From: Smithella sp.
GTDB taxonomy: Bacteria > Desulfobacterota > Syntrophia > Syntrophales > Smithellaceae
Assembly (NCBI GenBank): GCA_012797505.1
Contig: JAAZOZ010000424.1
Coordinates: 1 to 56,622 of the forward strand
Reading direction: 5' to 3'
DNA: 56,622 bases
The first letter of the stretch is position 1. Every line of letters starts with the position of its first letter. The position numbers were made by a program, and so were the translations under genes. Positions 16,376-24,786 of the stretch are shown here, one piece after another. The notes beneath the pieces are model-generated. The model worked only from the letters and a program-made list of their open reading frames with translations, had not been told where the DNA came from and did not search any database.

Positions 16376-17125
16376 TCAATTCAGCCTGCTCAAGATCTCC
16401 GGTCCGTTGTCCGTAATGGCCACGGAATGCTCGAAATGAGCCGACAAACTTCCATCCTCCGTAATGACCGTCCATCCGTCCGGCAGAATTTTCACCCGAT
16501 ACCTGCCCGCGTTGACCATCGGCTCGATGGCGAGAATCATTCCCGTCTGAAGCTCGATTCCCCGTCCTTTTTTTCCGAAATTCGGAATCTGGGGGTCCTC
16601 GTGCATATTCCTGCCGATGCCGTGTCCGACAAAATCCCGAACGACGGAATACCCGGCGGATTCCGCCGTTTCCTGAACGGCCGCCGAGATGTCTCCCAGA
16701 CGGTTTCCGGAAGAGGCCTGTTCAATCGCCGCGTATAAACTCTGTTCGGTCACCCGCATCAACCGGGCCGCCTCTTCGCTCACCCGGCCCACGGGAAGCG
16801 TAACCGCCGCATCCCCGTAAAAGCCCTGATAATAAACGCCGAAGTCCAGTCCGACAATGTCGCCTTCTTTCAAGACCCGGCCGGACGGCATTCCGTGAAC
16901 GACTTCCTCGTTGACGGATGCGCACAGGGAATAGGGATACCCCCGATACCCTTTGAACGCCGGCTTGGCGCCTCGCTTTTCCGTAACGCTTTCAGCGATT
17001 TTGTCCAATTCCCGGGTGGTTACGCCCGGTTTTATTCTTTCCCGAAGAACGCTCAGGACTTCCGCAACAATCCGGCTGCTCGCTTTAGCTTTGTCGATCT
17101 CGTCCGGCTGCTTCAGAATGACCAT
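16376..17125 (-). CDS. map: Methionine aminopeptidase type I
   Basis: Removes the initiator Met from nascent proteins using a binuclear metal site. Metal ligands are in the motifs LDFGVYYQGFYGDAA (two Asp), GHGIG (His), AIEPMV (Glu) and the final HFEHSV region; the substrate-contacting His is in EEVVHG. The 249-residue length fits the bacterial type Ia. It starts 24 bases after secY; adk, often found between them, is absent. Confidence 0.97.
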   Translation of the reverse strand: MVILKQPDEIDKAKASSRIVAEVLSVLRERIKPGVTTRELDKIAESVTEKRGAKPAFKGYRGYPYSLCASVNEEVVHGMPSGRVLKEGDIVGLDFGVYYQGFYGDAAVTLPVGRVSEEAARLMRVTEQSLYAAIEQASSGNRLGDISAAVQETAESAGYSVVRDFVGHGIGRNMHEDPQIPNFGKKGRGIELQTGMILAIEPMVNAGRYRVKILPDGWTVITEDGSLSAHFEHSVAITDNGPEILSRLN

Positions 17126-17149
17126 GAGCCCCTGCTTTCAACACTCCGT

Positions 17150-18457
17150 CTATCGCCTGCGCGCCATGTGTCCTTTTTTCATGAACCCCTCATACTGGCG
17201 GGTCAGCAGATGCGATTCGATCTGGCTCGCCGTGTCCATGGCCACGCCGACGACAATCAACAATGACGTACCGCCGAAATAGAAAGGCGTGTTCAGCTGC
17301 GAGATCAGCACGCTGGGCAGCACGCAGATGATGGAAACATAAACCGCCCCGCTGAAGGTAAGCCTTTCCAGAATTTCTTCAATATATTCGGCGGTTTTCT
17401 TTCCCGGTCGGATTCCCGGAACATATCCGCCGAATTTTTTCATGTTTTCCGCCATGTCGTCCGGTTTGATCGTCACGGCCGTGTAAAAGAAACAGAAGAA
17501 GAAAATCAAGCCGACAAACAGGATTTCATAGCCCAATCGCCCGGGCATCAGGTAACCCGAGATCGTCTTCATTAAACCCGCCGGCGCAAAGTTGGCGATG
17601 GTCGCCGGAAACATGATCACCGAAGACGCAAAGATCGGCGGAATGACGCCCGCGGAATTGATCTTCAGCGGCAGATGGGTTGTCTGTCCGCCGTACATCT
17701 TCCGGCCCACAATCCTTTTGGCGTACTGCACCGGAATCCGGCGCTGCGCCGCTTCAACAAAAACAATCGCGCCGATGACGGCGATCATGAACAGCCCCAG
17801 CAGCACCAGCAGGAGAAAATGCAGTTCGCCGGTCGCATACAGGCGCCAGGTTTTGCCGATGGCCCCGGGCAGATTGCACACAATGCCGGCAAAAATGATC
17901 AGCGAGATGCCGTTGCCGATCCCCTTCTCCGTAATGGTCTCTCCCAGCCACATCAGAAACGCCGTTCCGGACGTCAGGGTGATGATCGTCATCAGGATAA
18001 ACCCCCAGCCGGCGTGCAGAACGATGGGGGCGCCCGTCGGGCTGGCCATCTGCTGCAACCCCCAGGCGATGCCGAATCCCTGAATGATGCTCAGCCCCAC
18101 CGTGCCGTAGCGGGTGTACTGGGTGATTTTGCGGCGGCCGTTCTCGCCCTCTTTGGAAAGTTTCTCCAGGTGCGGGATGGCCACCGTCAGCAAGTTGATG
18201 ATAATGGACGAGGTGATGTAGGGCATGATGCCCAGCGCAAAAATGGAAAAAGTGCTCAGCGCGCCGCCGGCAAACAAATCCATCAAGCCCAGCATGGATC
18301 CGCGCGCCTGCTCGAAAAAAGCCAGAAGCGCCGTATTGTCGATGCCGGGCGTCGGAATAAAGACGCCGACGCGGTACACCGCCAGAAGAAGCAGTGTAAA
18401 CAGAATTCTTCTCTGCAGCTCGGGTATTTTGGAAACGCCGCCCAGTCCCTCTAACAA
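17150..18457 (-). CDS. secY: Protein translocase subunit SecY
   Basis: Central channel of the Sec translocon, ten transmembrane helices over 435 residues. Recognisable blocks are GIMPYITSSIIINLL (helix 2), YTRYGTVGLSIIQ, the GNGISLIIFAGIV region, the AKRIVGRKMYGGQTTHLPLKIN loop and the cytoplasmic GGYVPGIRPGKKTAEYI segment. It starts 1 base after rplO. Partner SecE is encoded at 41090-41293. Confidence 0.98.
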   Translation of the reverse strand: MLEGLGGVSKIPELQRRILFTLLLLAVYRVGVFIPTPGIDNTALLAFFEQARGSMLGLMDLFAGGALSTFSIFALGIMPYITSSIIINLLTVAIPHLEKLSKEGENGRRKITQYTRYGTVGLSIIQGFGIAWGLQQMASPTGAPIVLHAGWGFILMTIITLTSGTAFLMWLGETITEKGIGNGISLIIFAGIVCNLPGAIGKTWRLYATGELHFLLLVLLGLFMIAVIGAIVFVEAAQRRIPVQYAKRIVGRKMYGGQTTHLPLKINSAGVIPPIFASSVIMFPATIANFAPAGLMKTISGYLMPGRLGYEILFVGLIFFFCFFYTAVTIKPDDMAENMKKFGGYVPGIRPGKKTAEYIEEILERLTFSGAVYVSIICVLPSVLISQLNTPFYFGGTSLLIVVGVAMDTASQIESHLLTRQYEGFMKKGHMARRR

Positions 18458-18458
18458 A

Positions 18459-18905
18459 TCAGATTACCTCTTCAATCGATCCGCCCGCCGCGGTAATTTT
18501 GGCTTTCGCAGCCGCGCTGATTTTTGCCATTTTCACGGTCACGGGAAAATCGATGTTTCCCTTGGCCAGAAGCTTGATTCCCGCGCCCTTTTTCTTGACC
18601 AGACCGCTTTTTAAAATGGCCTCTTCGTCAATCACGGCGCCCTTCTCGAATTTACGACACAAATCCATGACGTTCACGCCGACATAGCTTTCCCGGAAGG
18701 GATTGCGGAAGCCTCTCTTCGGAAGCCGCCGGGACATGGGCATCTGGCCGCCTTCAAATCCGTCGCGCACATAGCCGCCGGAGCGGGCTTTCTGTCCCTT
18801 GTGTCCTTTGCCGGACGTTCCCCCGTGGCCGGACGCGTCGCCGCGGCCGACTCTTTTTCTCTTTTTGGTCGCCCCCAGGGGCGCTTTCAGAGAACTCAAA
18901 TCCAT
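18459..18905 (-). CDS. rplO: 50S ribosomal protein L15
   Basis: Large-subunit assembly protein, 148 residues. The glycine/arginine-rich N-terminal half (KRKRVGRGDASGHGGTSGKG, GYVRDGFEGGQMPMSRRLPK) and the globular C-terminal half are typical. It is flanked by rpmD (4-base gap) and secY (1-base gap). Confidence 0.98.
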   Translation of the reverse strand: MDLSSLKAPLGATKKRKRVGRGDASGHGGTSGKGHKGQKARSGGYVRDGFEGGQMPMSRRLPKRGFRNPFRESYVGVNVMDLCRKFEKGAVIDEEAILKSGLVKKKGAGIKLLAKGNIDFPVTVKMAKISAAAKAKITAAGGSIEEVI

Positions 18906-18909
18906 AGCC

Positions 18910-19089
18910 CTACTCCTTTGACTCTTCCACAGAAACCAGATGGATGACCTTGTGAATCATACCACGAATCTCCGGGGTATCGGCCAGAGTCACGGTCTTG
19001 TTTACCTTGGTCAGTCCCAGGCCGCGCATGATTTTTCTCTGCTTTTCCGGCCGCGTGATGACGCTTTTCACCATTTTCACCTTCAACAT
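18910..19089 (-). CDS. rpmD: 50S ribosomal protein L30
   Basis: A 59-residue protein with the ferredoxin-like L30 pattern: MLKVKMVKSVITRPEKQR, RGLGLTKVNKTVTL and DTPEIRGMIHKVIHLV. The frame stays open upstream to 19170, but the extra residues overlap the rpsE end and lack homology, so the Met at 19089 was chosen. Standard place between rpsE and rplO. Confidence 0.96.
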   Translation of the reverse strand: MLKVKMVKSVITRPEKQRKIMRGLGLTKVNKTVTLADTPEIRGMIHKVIHLVSVEESKE

Positions 19090-19121
19090 TTTACCCACGG
19101 TCTTCCTGCCCCCGTCTGCTT

Positions 19122-19619
19122 TTACTTGCCCCGTCGCGCGGAAATTTCCGCCGGATCCTTCAACTGACAAAGCCCGTCAACGGTTGCTTTGACCAGATTG
19201 TGCGGATTATGCGAGCCCAGGCATTTGGTCAGAATATTGTGAACGCCGGCCACCTCCAGCACTGCTCTCACCGCGCCGCCGGCAATCAATCCGGTCCCTT
19301 CCGACGCCGGCTTCAGCAGCACTTTTCCCGCGCCGAATTTTCCCAGAACCTCATAGGGAATCGTCTTGTTGGCCACCGCGACTTTGACCATGTTTTTCTT
19401 GGCCATTTCCATTCCCTTGCGGATCGCCTCGGGAACCTCGTGGGCCTTTCCCAGTCCCGCGCCGATCATGCCCTGGCCGTCGCCGACCACCACGATCGCG
19501 CTGAAGCGAAAACGCCTTCCTCCCTTGACAACCTTTGCCGTACGGTTAATGGCAATGACCCGGTCCAGGAGCTCCACTTCTTTCATGTCTCTTTTATCGA
19601 TGGATTCTTCTCTGATCAT
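19122..19619 (-). CDS. rpsE: 30S ribosomal protein S5
   Basis: Small-subunit fidelity and mRNA helicase-site protein, 165 residues. The double-stranded RNA-binding-like N-terminal domain (RVIAINRTAKVVKGGRRFRF) and the C-terminal domain (GTGLIAGGAVRAVLEVAGV, KCLGSHNPHNLVKAT) are both intact. Confidence 0.98.
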   Translation of the reverse strand: MIREESIDKRDMKEVELLDRVIAINRTAKVVKGGRRFRFSAIVVVGDGQGMIGAGLGKAHEVPEAIRKGMEMAKKNMVKVAVANKTIPYEVLGKFGAGKVLLKPASEGTGLIAGGAVRAVLEVAGVHNILTKCLGSHNPHNLVKATVDGLCQLKDPAEISARRGK

Positions 19620-19640
19620 GAGTTCCGTTCACAAAAGTAA

Positions 19641-20006
19641 TTAAAATTTAAGGCCGCTTTCCCGTGCCGCATCGGCCAGGGCTTTTACGCGTCCATGATA
19701 GAGAAACCGTCCTCTGTCAAAAACGACTTTCTCCACTCCCAGCGTCTGCAGGCGCGCCGCAATCAGCTTGCCCACCTCCCGGGCAACATCCACTTTCTTG
19801 ATCCCCTTGTGCTTTCCGGCCAACTCCCTGCTCAGCGTGGAAGCCGTCGCAATCGTTGTGCCCTGCGCGTCGTTGATCACCTGTGCATAAATGTGTTTGT
19901 CCGACCGGAAAACCGAAAGGCGGGGCCGCTCCGCGGTTCCCGTCAGTTTGCCCCTGACTCTCTTTTCCCTTTTTGCTCTTACTTTAAGCGTCTTTTTGGA
20001 AGCCAA
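19641..20006 (-). CDS. rplR: 50S ribosomal protein L18
   Basis: 5S rRNA-binding protein, 121 residues. The motifs RPRLSVFRSDKHIYAQVIND, TLSRELAG and FDRGRFLYHGRVKALADAAR are characteristic. The basic N-terminus contacts 5S rRNA. Gene order rplF-rplR-rpsE is standard. Confidence 0.98.
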   Translation of the reverse strand: MASKKTLKVRAKREKRVRGKLTGTAERPRLSVFRSDKHIYAQVINDAQGTTIATASTLSRELAGKHKGIKKVDVAREVGKLIAARLQTLGVEKVVFDRGRFLYHGRVKALADAARESGLKF

Positions 20007-20042
20007 TGTTCCACCTCTTTTTTGCTGTGTTTCCCGAAACGA

Positions 20043-20585
20043 TTATTTAGCGCCTGCCGCCTTGCCGGCCTTCCGGCGAATATGCTCACCGGCGTATTTA
20101 ATGCCTTTCCCCTTATAGGGCTCCGGCTTCTTCAACGAGCGGATCTCCGACGCGACGCGGCCCACCAGCTCTTTGTCGATTCCGGATACAACGAGGTTGA
20201 CCTGCTTGTCGATCCTGACCTCAATGCCTTTGGGAATGCTGTATTCAACCGGGCTGGAAAATCCCAGGACCAGTTTCAGGTTCGAACCCGCAAGCTCCGC
20301 GCGGTAGCCGACGCCCGAGATTTCCAGTCCCTTCTCAAAACCGGCGCTGACGCCGGTCACCATGTTGTTGACCAGCGTTCTCGCCAGCCCATGATAGGAC
20401 CGTGCCAGACGATCATCGGATTTTCGCTCAATGATCAGCTGATTTTCCTCCATCGTCATCGCAATGCCGTCCGGCAATTTTGAAGACAAGGTTCCCTTGG
20501 GCCCCTCCACTTTCACGATATTGCCGTTCTGGCTGATCTTCACATTTTTCGGAAACGCAATTGGTTTCTTGCCTATTCTCGACAT
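20043..20585 (-). CDS. rplF: 50S ribosomal protein L6
   Basis: Binds near the sarcin-ricin region, which elongation factors contact; 180 residues with two related alpha/beta repeats. MSRIGKKPIAFPKNVKI, VEGPKGTLSS, HGLARTLVNNMVTGV and the C-terminal EPYKGKGIKYAGEHIRRKAG are present. Confidence 0.98.
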   Translation of the reverse strand: MSRIGKKPIAFPKNVKISQNGNIVKVEGPKGTLSSKLPDGIAMTMEENQLIIERKSDDRLARSYHGLARTLVNNMVTGVSAGFEKGLEISGVGYRAELAGSNLKLVLGFSSPVEYSIPKGIEVRIDKQVNLVVSGIDKELVGRVASEIRSLKKPEPYKGKGIKYAGEHIRRKAGKAAGAK

Positions 20586-20619
20586 GAATCAGAACTCCCG
20601 TCTACCCTCTGGAATTGAA

Positions 20620-21021
20620 CTACCAAACCTTGCAAAGCACTTCACCGCCGACATTCGACTCTCTGGCTTCCTGGTCGGTCATGATGCCGCGGGACGTGGA
20701 AAGAATCGAAATGCCGAAGCCGTTGAGCACCTTGGGAATCTTGTCGGCCGAAACGTACACCCGACGGCCGGGTTTGCTGACCCTTTGAATATCGGTAATG
20801 ACCGTATGTTTGGCATCCGGATATTTGAGCGTAATCTTGAGCATTGCACGGCCGCTTTCATCCTTCACGGCCTCATAATTATGGATATATCCGGCCGCTT
20901 TCAGGACTTTGGCAATATTCATATTCATCTGCGACATGTAAACGCTGACATTCTTGAAGCGGGCTTTATTCCCGTTGCGTATCCGGGTCAGCATATCGGC
21001 AATAGGATCCGTCATCCCCAT
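20620..21021 (-). CDS. rpsH: 30S ribosomal protein S8
   Basis: Primary 16S-binding protein, 133 residues. N-terminal DPIADMLTRIRNGNKA and C-terminal LNGFGISILSTSRGIMTDQEARESNVGGE fit the family. In E. coli S8 is the translational repressor of the spc operon. Confidence 0.98.
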   Translation of the reverse strand: MGMTDPIADMLTRIRNGNKARFKNVSVYMSQMNMNIAKVLKAAGYIHNYEAVKDESGRAMLKITLKYPDAKHTVITDIQRVSKPGRRVYVSADKIPKVLNGFGISILSTSRGIMTDQEARESNVGGEVLCKVW

Positions 21022-21043
21022 GCTTATTCTCCTTACACGATGG

Positions 21044-21229
21044 TTACCAACTTGATTTGATCACGCCGGGGAGCTCGCCCTGCAGGGACAGCTTTCTCAG
21101 GCAGATTCTGCACATTTCGAATTTTCTATAATACGCCCGGGGCCGCCCGCAAATCTGACAGCGGTTGTATTCCCGAACCGCAAATTTCGGTTTCCTTTTT
21201 GCCTTTGCGATTAATGACTTTTTTGCCAC
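21044..21229 (-). CDS. rpsN: 30S ribosomal protein S14 (short, zinc-binding form)
   Basis: A 61-residue type Z S14 with Cys24, Cys27, Cys40 and Cys43 (CQICGRPRAYYRKFEMCRIC) binding zinc. The long zinc-free form is absent. Lies between rplE and rpsH as usual. Confidence 0.98.
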   Translation of the reverse strand: MAKKSLIAKAKRKPKFAVREYNRCQICGRPRAYYRKFEMCRICLRKLSLQGELPGVIKSSW

Positions 21230-21256
21230 GCTACAATTCCTCCGGAGCTTCCTGGT

Positions 21257-21796
21257 TTAATTCTTAAAGGGAACGCCCATCAGGCGGAGCAGAACGCGGG
21301 CTTCTTCGTCCGTCCGGGCCGACGTCACGATGGTAATGTTCATCCCCTTGATCTTTTCGATTTTGTCATACTCGATTTCCGGGAAAATAATCTGCTCGTG
21401 AAGGCCGATGGAATAGTTGCCCCGGCCGTCAAAGGCGCTGGCCGATATGCCCCGAAAATCGCGGACTTTCGGCAGGGCGACGTTCACCAGCCGATCGAAA
21501 AACTCGTACATCACGTCTTTCCTCAGCGTCACCGAACAGCCGATCGGCATGCCCTGGCGGAGCTTGAAGGTCGCGATGGATTTTTTTGCTTTGGTGACCA
21601 CCGGCTTCTGGCCCGTGATCATCGCCATTTCCTGCACGGCGCCGTCAATGATTTTCACGTTGGAGATGGCCTCGCCCAGACCCATATTGACGACAATCTT
21701 CTCCATTTTCGGAACCTGCATGGGATTCTTGTAGTCGAATTCCCTGACCAGAGCCGGCACTACGGTTTTCAAATAATATTCCTTTAATCTTGCCAT
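21257..21796 (-). CDS. rplE: 50S ribosomal protein L5
   Basis: 5S rRNA-binding protein of the central protuberance, 179 residues. MARLKEYYLKTVVPALVREF, GQKPVVTKAKKSIATFKLR, CSVTLR and GLHEQIIFPEIEYDKI are diagnostic blocks. It follows rplX by 5 bases. Confidence 0.98.
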   Translation of the reverse strand: MARLKEYYLKTVVPALVREFDYKNPMQVPKMEKIVVNMGLGEAISNVKIIDGAVQEMAMITGQKPVVTKAKKSIATFKLRQGMPIGCSVTLRKDVMYEFFDRLVNVALPKVRDFRGISASAFDGRGNYSIGLHEQIIFPEIEYDKIEKIKGMNITIVTSARTDEEARVLLRLMGVPFKN

Positions 21797-21801
21797 TTTC
21801 C

Positions 21802-22125
21802 CTAACCTACATCGATGACGTCATTGCATTTGCTGCAGATCCGAATTTTCTTGCCGTCCTCGAGAATGCGGTTCCGAATCCGGGTCGCTTCCTTGCATTT
21901 GCCGCAAATAATGCTGACCTTGGAGACATCCATCGCCGCCTCTTTTTCCAGGACGCCGCCCTTGCTTTTTTGATCAGGCCTTTTATGTCTCTTGATCACA
22001 TTGATCTTTTCGACGATCACTTTGTTTTTGCCGGGTATCGCTTTCAGAATCTTGCCGGTTTTTCCTTTGTCCTTGCCGGCCAGAACTTTCACCAAATCCC
22101 CTTTTTTCAATCTGCCTAAACTCAT
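21802..22125 (-). CDS. rplX: 50S ribosomal protein L24 with C-terminal zinc-ribbon cysteines
   Basis: Assembly-initiating large-subunit protein with an N-terminal KOW motif (GDLVKVLAGKDKGKTGKI). The C-terminal third has two CxxC pairs (ICGKCK and ICSKCN), a zinc-ribbon arrangement seen in some L24 proteins. The start is at MSLGRLKK after a GAGGGG site, giving 107 residues; an in-frame ATG five codons upstream is less likely. Confidence 0.96.
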   Translation of the reverse strand: MSLGRLKKGDLVKVLAGKDKGKTGKILKAIPGKNKVIVEKINVIKRHKRPDQKSKGGVLEKEAAMDVSKVSIICGKCKEATRIRNRILEDGKKIRICSKCNDVIDVG

Positions 22126-22147
22126 TTTTCCCCTCTTCAAAACCGGC

Positions 22148-22516
22148 TTATAAAACCTCTGGCGCCAGAGAGATGATTTTCATAAACTGTTTTGCTCTCA
22201 ATTCGCGGGCGACCGGCCCAAAAATTCTGGTGCCGATGGGCTCCATCTGATTGCTGATGAGAACGGCCGAATTGTCGTCAAACTTGAGATACGAGCCGTC
22301 GGGACGCCTCACTTCCTTGACGGTGCGGACGATGACCGCTTTCATGACATCGCCTTTTTTGACTTTGGAATTCGGGATCGCCTCTTTCACCGCCACGACA
22401 ATGACATCCCCCAGAGAAGCGAAGCGCCGCTTCGATCCGCCAAGCACTTTAATGCACGCGACCCGCTTGGCGCCGGAATTGTCGGCAACATTTAAAATGG
22501 TCTGCATCTGAATCAT
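22148..22516 (-). CDS. rplN: 50S ribosomal protein L14
   Basis: Intersubunit-bridge protein, 122 residues. MIQMQTILNVADNSGAKRVACIKVL at the start is nearly invariant in bacteria, and FDDNSAVLISNQMEPIGTRIFGPVARELR follows. First gene of the spc segment. Confidence 0.98.
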   Translation of the reverse strand: MIQMQTILNVADNSGAKRVACIKVLGGSKRRFASLGDVIVVAVKEAIPNSKVKKGDVMKAVIVRTVKEVRRPDGSYLKFDDNSAVLISNQMEPIGTRIFGPVARELRAKQFMKIISLAPEVL

Positions 22517-22564
22517 AAATCAACTCCACCCTCACAACGGGCCTGCATGGGCCAAGCCAGGTTT

Positions 22565-22822
22565 CTATTTTGCTTTCTCCAAAACTTCCAGCATCCGCCA
22601 GCGCTTGTCGCGACTGATCGGCCGCGACTCAATGATGATGACGGTGTCTCCGGTGCGGCACTGGTTTTGCTCATCATGGGCCTTGTATTTCACATGCCGG
22701 CGGACATATTTGTGAAACACCGGGTGCTTCACCAGCCGTTCGGCTTTCACCACAATGGTTTTGTCCATTTTATCACTGACGACCACGCCCTTAATGGTGC
22801 GTTTGTTGCTTTTTTCAGCCAT
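22565..22822 (-). CDS. rpsQ: 30S ribosomal protein S17
   Basis: OB-fold 16S-binding protein, 85 residues. RTIKGVVVSDKMDKTIVV, a central HPVFHKYVRRHVKYKAHDE and the C-terminal GDTVIIIESRPISRDKRWR are typical. One base separates it from rpmC. Confidence 0.98.
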   Translation of the reverse strand: MAEKSNKRTIKGVVVSDKMDKTIVVKAERLVKHPVFHKYVRRHVKYKAHDEQNQCRTGDTVIIIESRPISRDKRWRMLEVLEKAK

Positions 22823-22823
22823 A

Positions 22824-23018
22824 TTATCCTGCGGCCTCCTTTTCCTTCATCACCGTCTTGATGCGGGCAATGTCCCTGCGGAGGCGGCCCAGGCTGGCGG
22901 TCGATTCCAGCTGGCCCCCGGCATGCCGAATCTTCAACCGAAACAGTTCTTCCGCCAACTCACCTTTTTTTGTCTGAAGCTCGGCCACACCGAGACCTCT
23001 GATTTCGCTAATTTTCAT
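22824..23018 (-). CDS. rpmC: 50S ribosomal protein L29
   Basis: Small helical-hairpin protein near the exit tunnel and trigger-factor site; 64 residues. MKISEIRGLGVAELQTK and LRRDIARIKTVMKEKE fit the family. Its start overlaps the rplP stop by 11 bases. Confidence 0.97.
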   Translation of the reverse strand: MKISEIRGLGVAELQTKKGELAEELFRLKIRHAGGQLESTASLGRLRRDIARIKTVMKEKEAAG

Positions 23019-23430
23019 CGGATATTTCCCTTGAACAAAACTTGGTCGAAATGGCCAGTTTATGCGACGCCAGACGAAACGCTTCCCTGGCCACTTCCTT
23101 GGTTACGCCTTCCATCTCGTACAGCACGGATCCCGGCTTCACGACCGCCACCCATCCTTCCGGCGCTCCCTTGCCTTTGCCCATGCGGGTTTCAGCGGGC
23201 TTTTTCGTAATGGATTTGTGCGGGAACACGCGAATCCAGATCTTGCCGCCGCGCTTCACATAACGGGTCATCGCAACGCGGGCCGCTTCGATCTGGCGCG
23301 CCGAAACCCATCCGCATTCCGCCGCCTGCAATCCGTAGTCGCCAAAGGCAATGGAGCCTCCCCGAATCGCTTTGCCGCCCATGCGACCTTTCTGCAATTT
23401 TCTGTATTTTACCCGTTTTGGCATCAACAT
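23008..23430 (-). CDS. rplP: 50S ribosomal protein L16
   Basis: Lies at the A site and helps position aminoacyl-tRNA; 140 residues. MLMPKRVKYRKLQKGR, SIAFGDYGLQA, VRIFPHKSITKKPAETRMGKG and AREAFRLASHKL are the expected blocks, including the Arg/Met region near the peptidyl transferase centre. Confidence 0.98.
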   Translation of the reverse strand: MLMPKRVKYRKLQKGRMGGKAIRGGSIAFGDYGLQAAECGWVSARQIEAARVAMTRYVKRGGKIWIRVFPHKSITKKPAETRMGKGKGAPEGWVAVVKPGSVLYEMEGVTKEVAREAFRLASHKLAISTKFCSREISDEN

Positions 23431-23469
23431 AATCTACAACTCCCGTTCCTCTTCTGCCCCCCGTCGGGG

Positions 23470-24117
23470 TCAGGACTGTCTCTCGTTCTTCTGGGGCAAA
23501 ACTTCACCGTGAAAAATCAAAACTTTGACGCCGACCAATCCGTAGGCGGTATGCGCTTCGATAAAGCCGTAGTCGATATCGGCCCGCAGCGTATGCAGGG
23601 GAACCCTGCCTTCACGGTACCATTCCGCGCGGGCGATTTCAGCGCCCCCCAGCCGTCCGGAACAGCTGATTTTGATGCCTTTGGCGCCGAACTTCAGCGC
23701 GTAGCCGACGCACTTTTTCATGGCGCGGCGGAAGGCAACCCGTCGTTCCAGCTGCATGGCGACATTTTCGGCCACCAGCTGCGCATCCGTTTCCGGCTTG
23801 CGGACTTCCAGAATATTGATGATAATTTCCGCATGCGAAAATTTTTCAATTTCCGCTTTCAGCTTTTCAATTTCCGATCCCTTCTTGCCGATGATCACTC
23901 CCGGTCGGGCGGCGTAAATATTCACCTTGGCCTTGTTGGCCGCGCGTTCAATCTCGATGCGGGAGATGCCGGCATGATAGAGCTTTTTCTTGAGGTACTT
24001 CCGGATCTTCAAGTCCTCAAGCAGCATGCCGCTGTAATTTTTTTCGGCAAACCATACGGACTGCCACTTTTTGATGTAGCCCAACCGTAATCCTACCGGG
24101 TTAACCTTCTGACCCAA
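23470..24117 (-). CDS. rpsC: 30S ribosomal protein S3
   Basis: Part of the mRNA entry tunnel and helicase activity; 215 residues. MGQKVNPVGLRLGYIKKW starts the protein; the KH domain motif VIIGKKGSEIEKLK and the C-terminal domain GLVGVKVLIFHGEVLP are intact. Confidence 0.98.
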   Translation of the reverse strand: MGQKVNPVGLRLGYIKKWQSVWFAEKNYSGMLLEDLKIRKYLKKKLYHAGISRIEIERAANKAKVNIYAARPGVIIGKKGSEIEKLKAEIEKFSHAEIIINILEVRKPETDAQLVAENVAMQLERRVAFRRAMKKCVGYALKFGAKGIKISCSGRLGGAEIARAEWYREGRVPLHTLRADIDYGFIEAHTAYGLVGVKVLIFHGEVLPQKNERQS

Positions 24118-24129
24118 TATCGTTCCTCC

Positions 24130-24462
24130 TTACCTTTCATCCACGACCACGGTGATGTGGGACGTTCTTTTCCTGATTCCCGCCGCTCTTCCCTGCGCCC
24201 GGGCCCGCCACCGTTTCAAGGACGGCCCCTGGTCCACAAAGATCTCCTTCACGTAAAGCGTGTTCTCGTCAATATTCGGATTCTGGGCCGCGTTGGCGAC
24301 CGCCGATTTGAGCACCTTGGCCACGATTCCCGCCGAATATTTTCGCGTGTACAGCAGGATATTGCGGGCCTCCTGAACTTTCTTGCCCCGCACCAGGTCA
24401 ACCACCAGCCGAACTTTCTGCGGCGACATCCGGATATATTTTGCGACTGCTTTTGCTTCCAT
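24130..24462 (-). CDS. rplV: 50S ribosomal protein L22
   Basis: Lines the exit tunnel; 110 residues. The N-terminal RMSPQKVRLVVDLVRGK and the C-terminal GPSLKRWRARAQGRAAGIRKRTSHITVVV (hairpin loop entering the tunnel) are typical, with no insertion or deletion in the macrolide-related loop visible by eye. Confidence 0.98.
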   Translation of the reverse strand: MEAKAVAKYIRMSPQKVRLVVDLVRGKKVQEARNILLYTRKYSAGIVAKVLKSAVANAAQNPNIDENTLYVKEIFVDQGPSLKRWRARAQGRAAGIRKRTSHITVVVDER

Positions 24463-24501
24463 ATCTCATCCACTCCAAACCCGTCCGCCTGCGCGAACGC
24501 C

Positions 24502-24783
24502 CTACTTCTTCACCTTGGTTTTCCGGTCGCCGGAATGGGAATAAAACGTCCTCGTCGGCGCGAATTCGCCCATTTTATGGCCCACCATGTTTTCCGTCAC
24601 GTACACCGGAATGAATTTTTTCCCGTTGTGCACGGCAAACGTGTAGCCGATCAGTTCGGGGGTAATGGTTGAACGCCGCGACCAAGTCTTAATCACATTC
24701 TTGCTGCTTTCAGCCTCCATTTTCCGGACTTTGGTCAGCAAACTTTCTTCAATATAAGGACCTTTTTTGATCGAACGTGCCAC
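24502..24783 (-). CDS. rpsS: 30S ribosomal protein S19
   Basis: Head protein; 93 residues. MARSIKKGPYIEESLL, TWSRRSTITPELIGYTFAVHNGKKFIPVYV and KMGEFAPTRTFYSH are diagnostic. Lies 3 bases after the rplB stop. Confidence 0.98.
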   Translation of the reverse strand: MARSIKKGPYIEESLLTKVRKMEAESSKNVIKTWSRRSTITPELIGYTFAVHNGKKFIPVYVTENMVGHKMGEFAPTRTFYSHSGDRKTKVKK

Positions 24784-24786
24784 GTT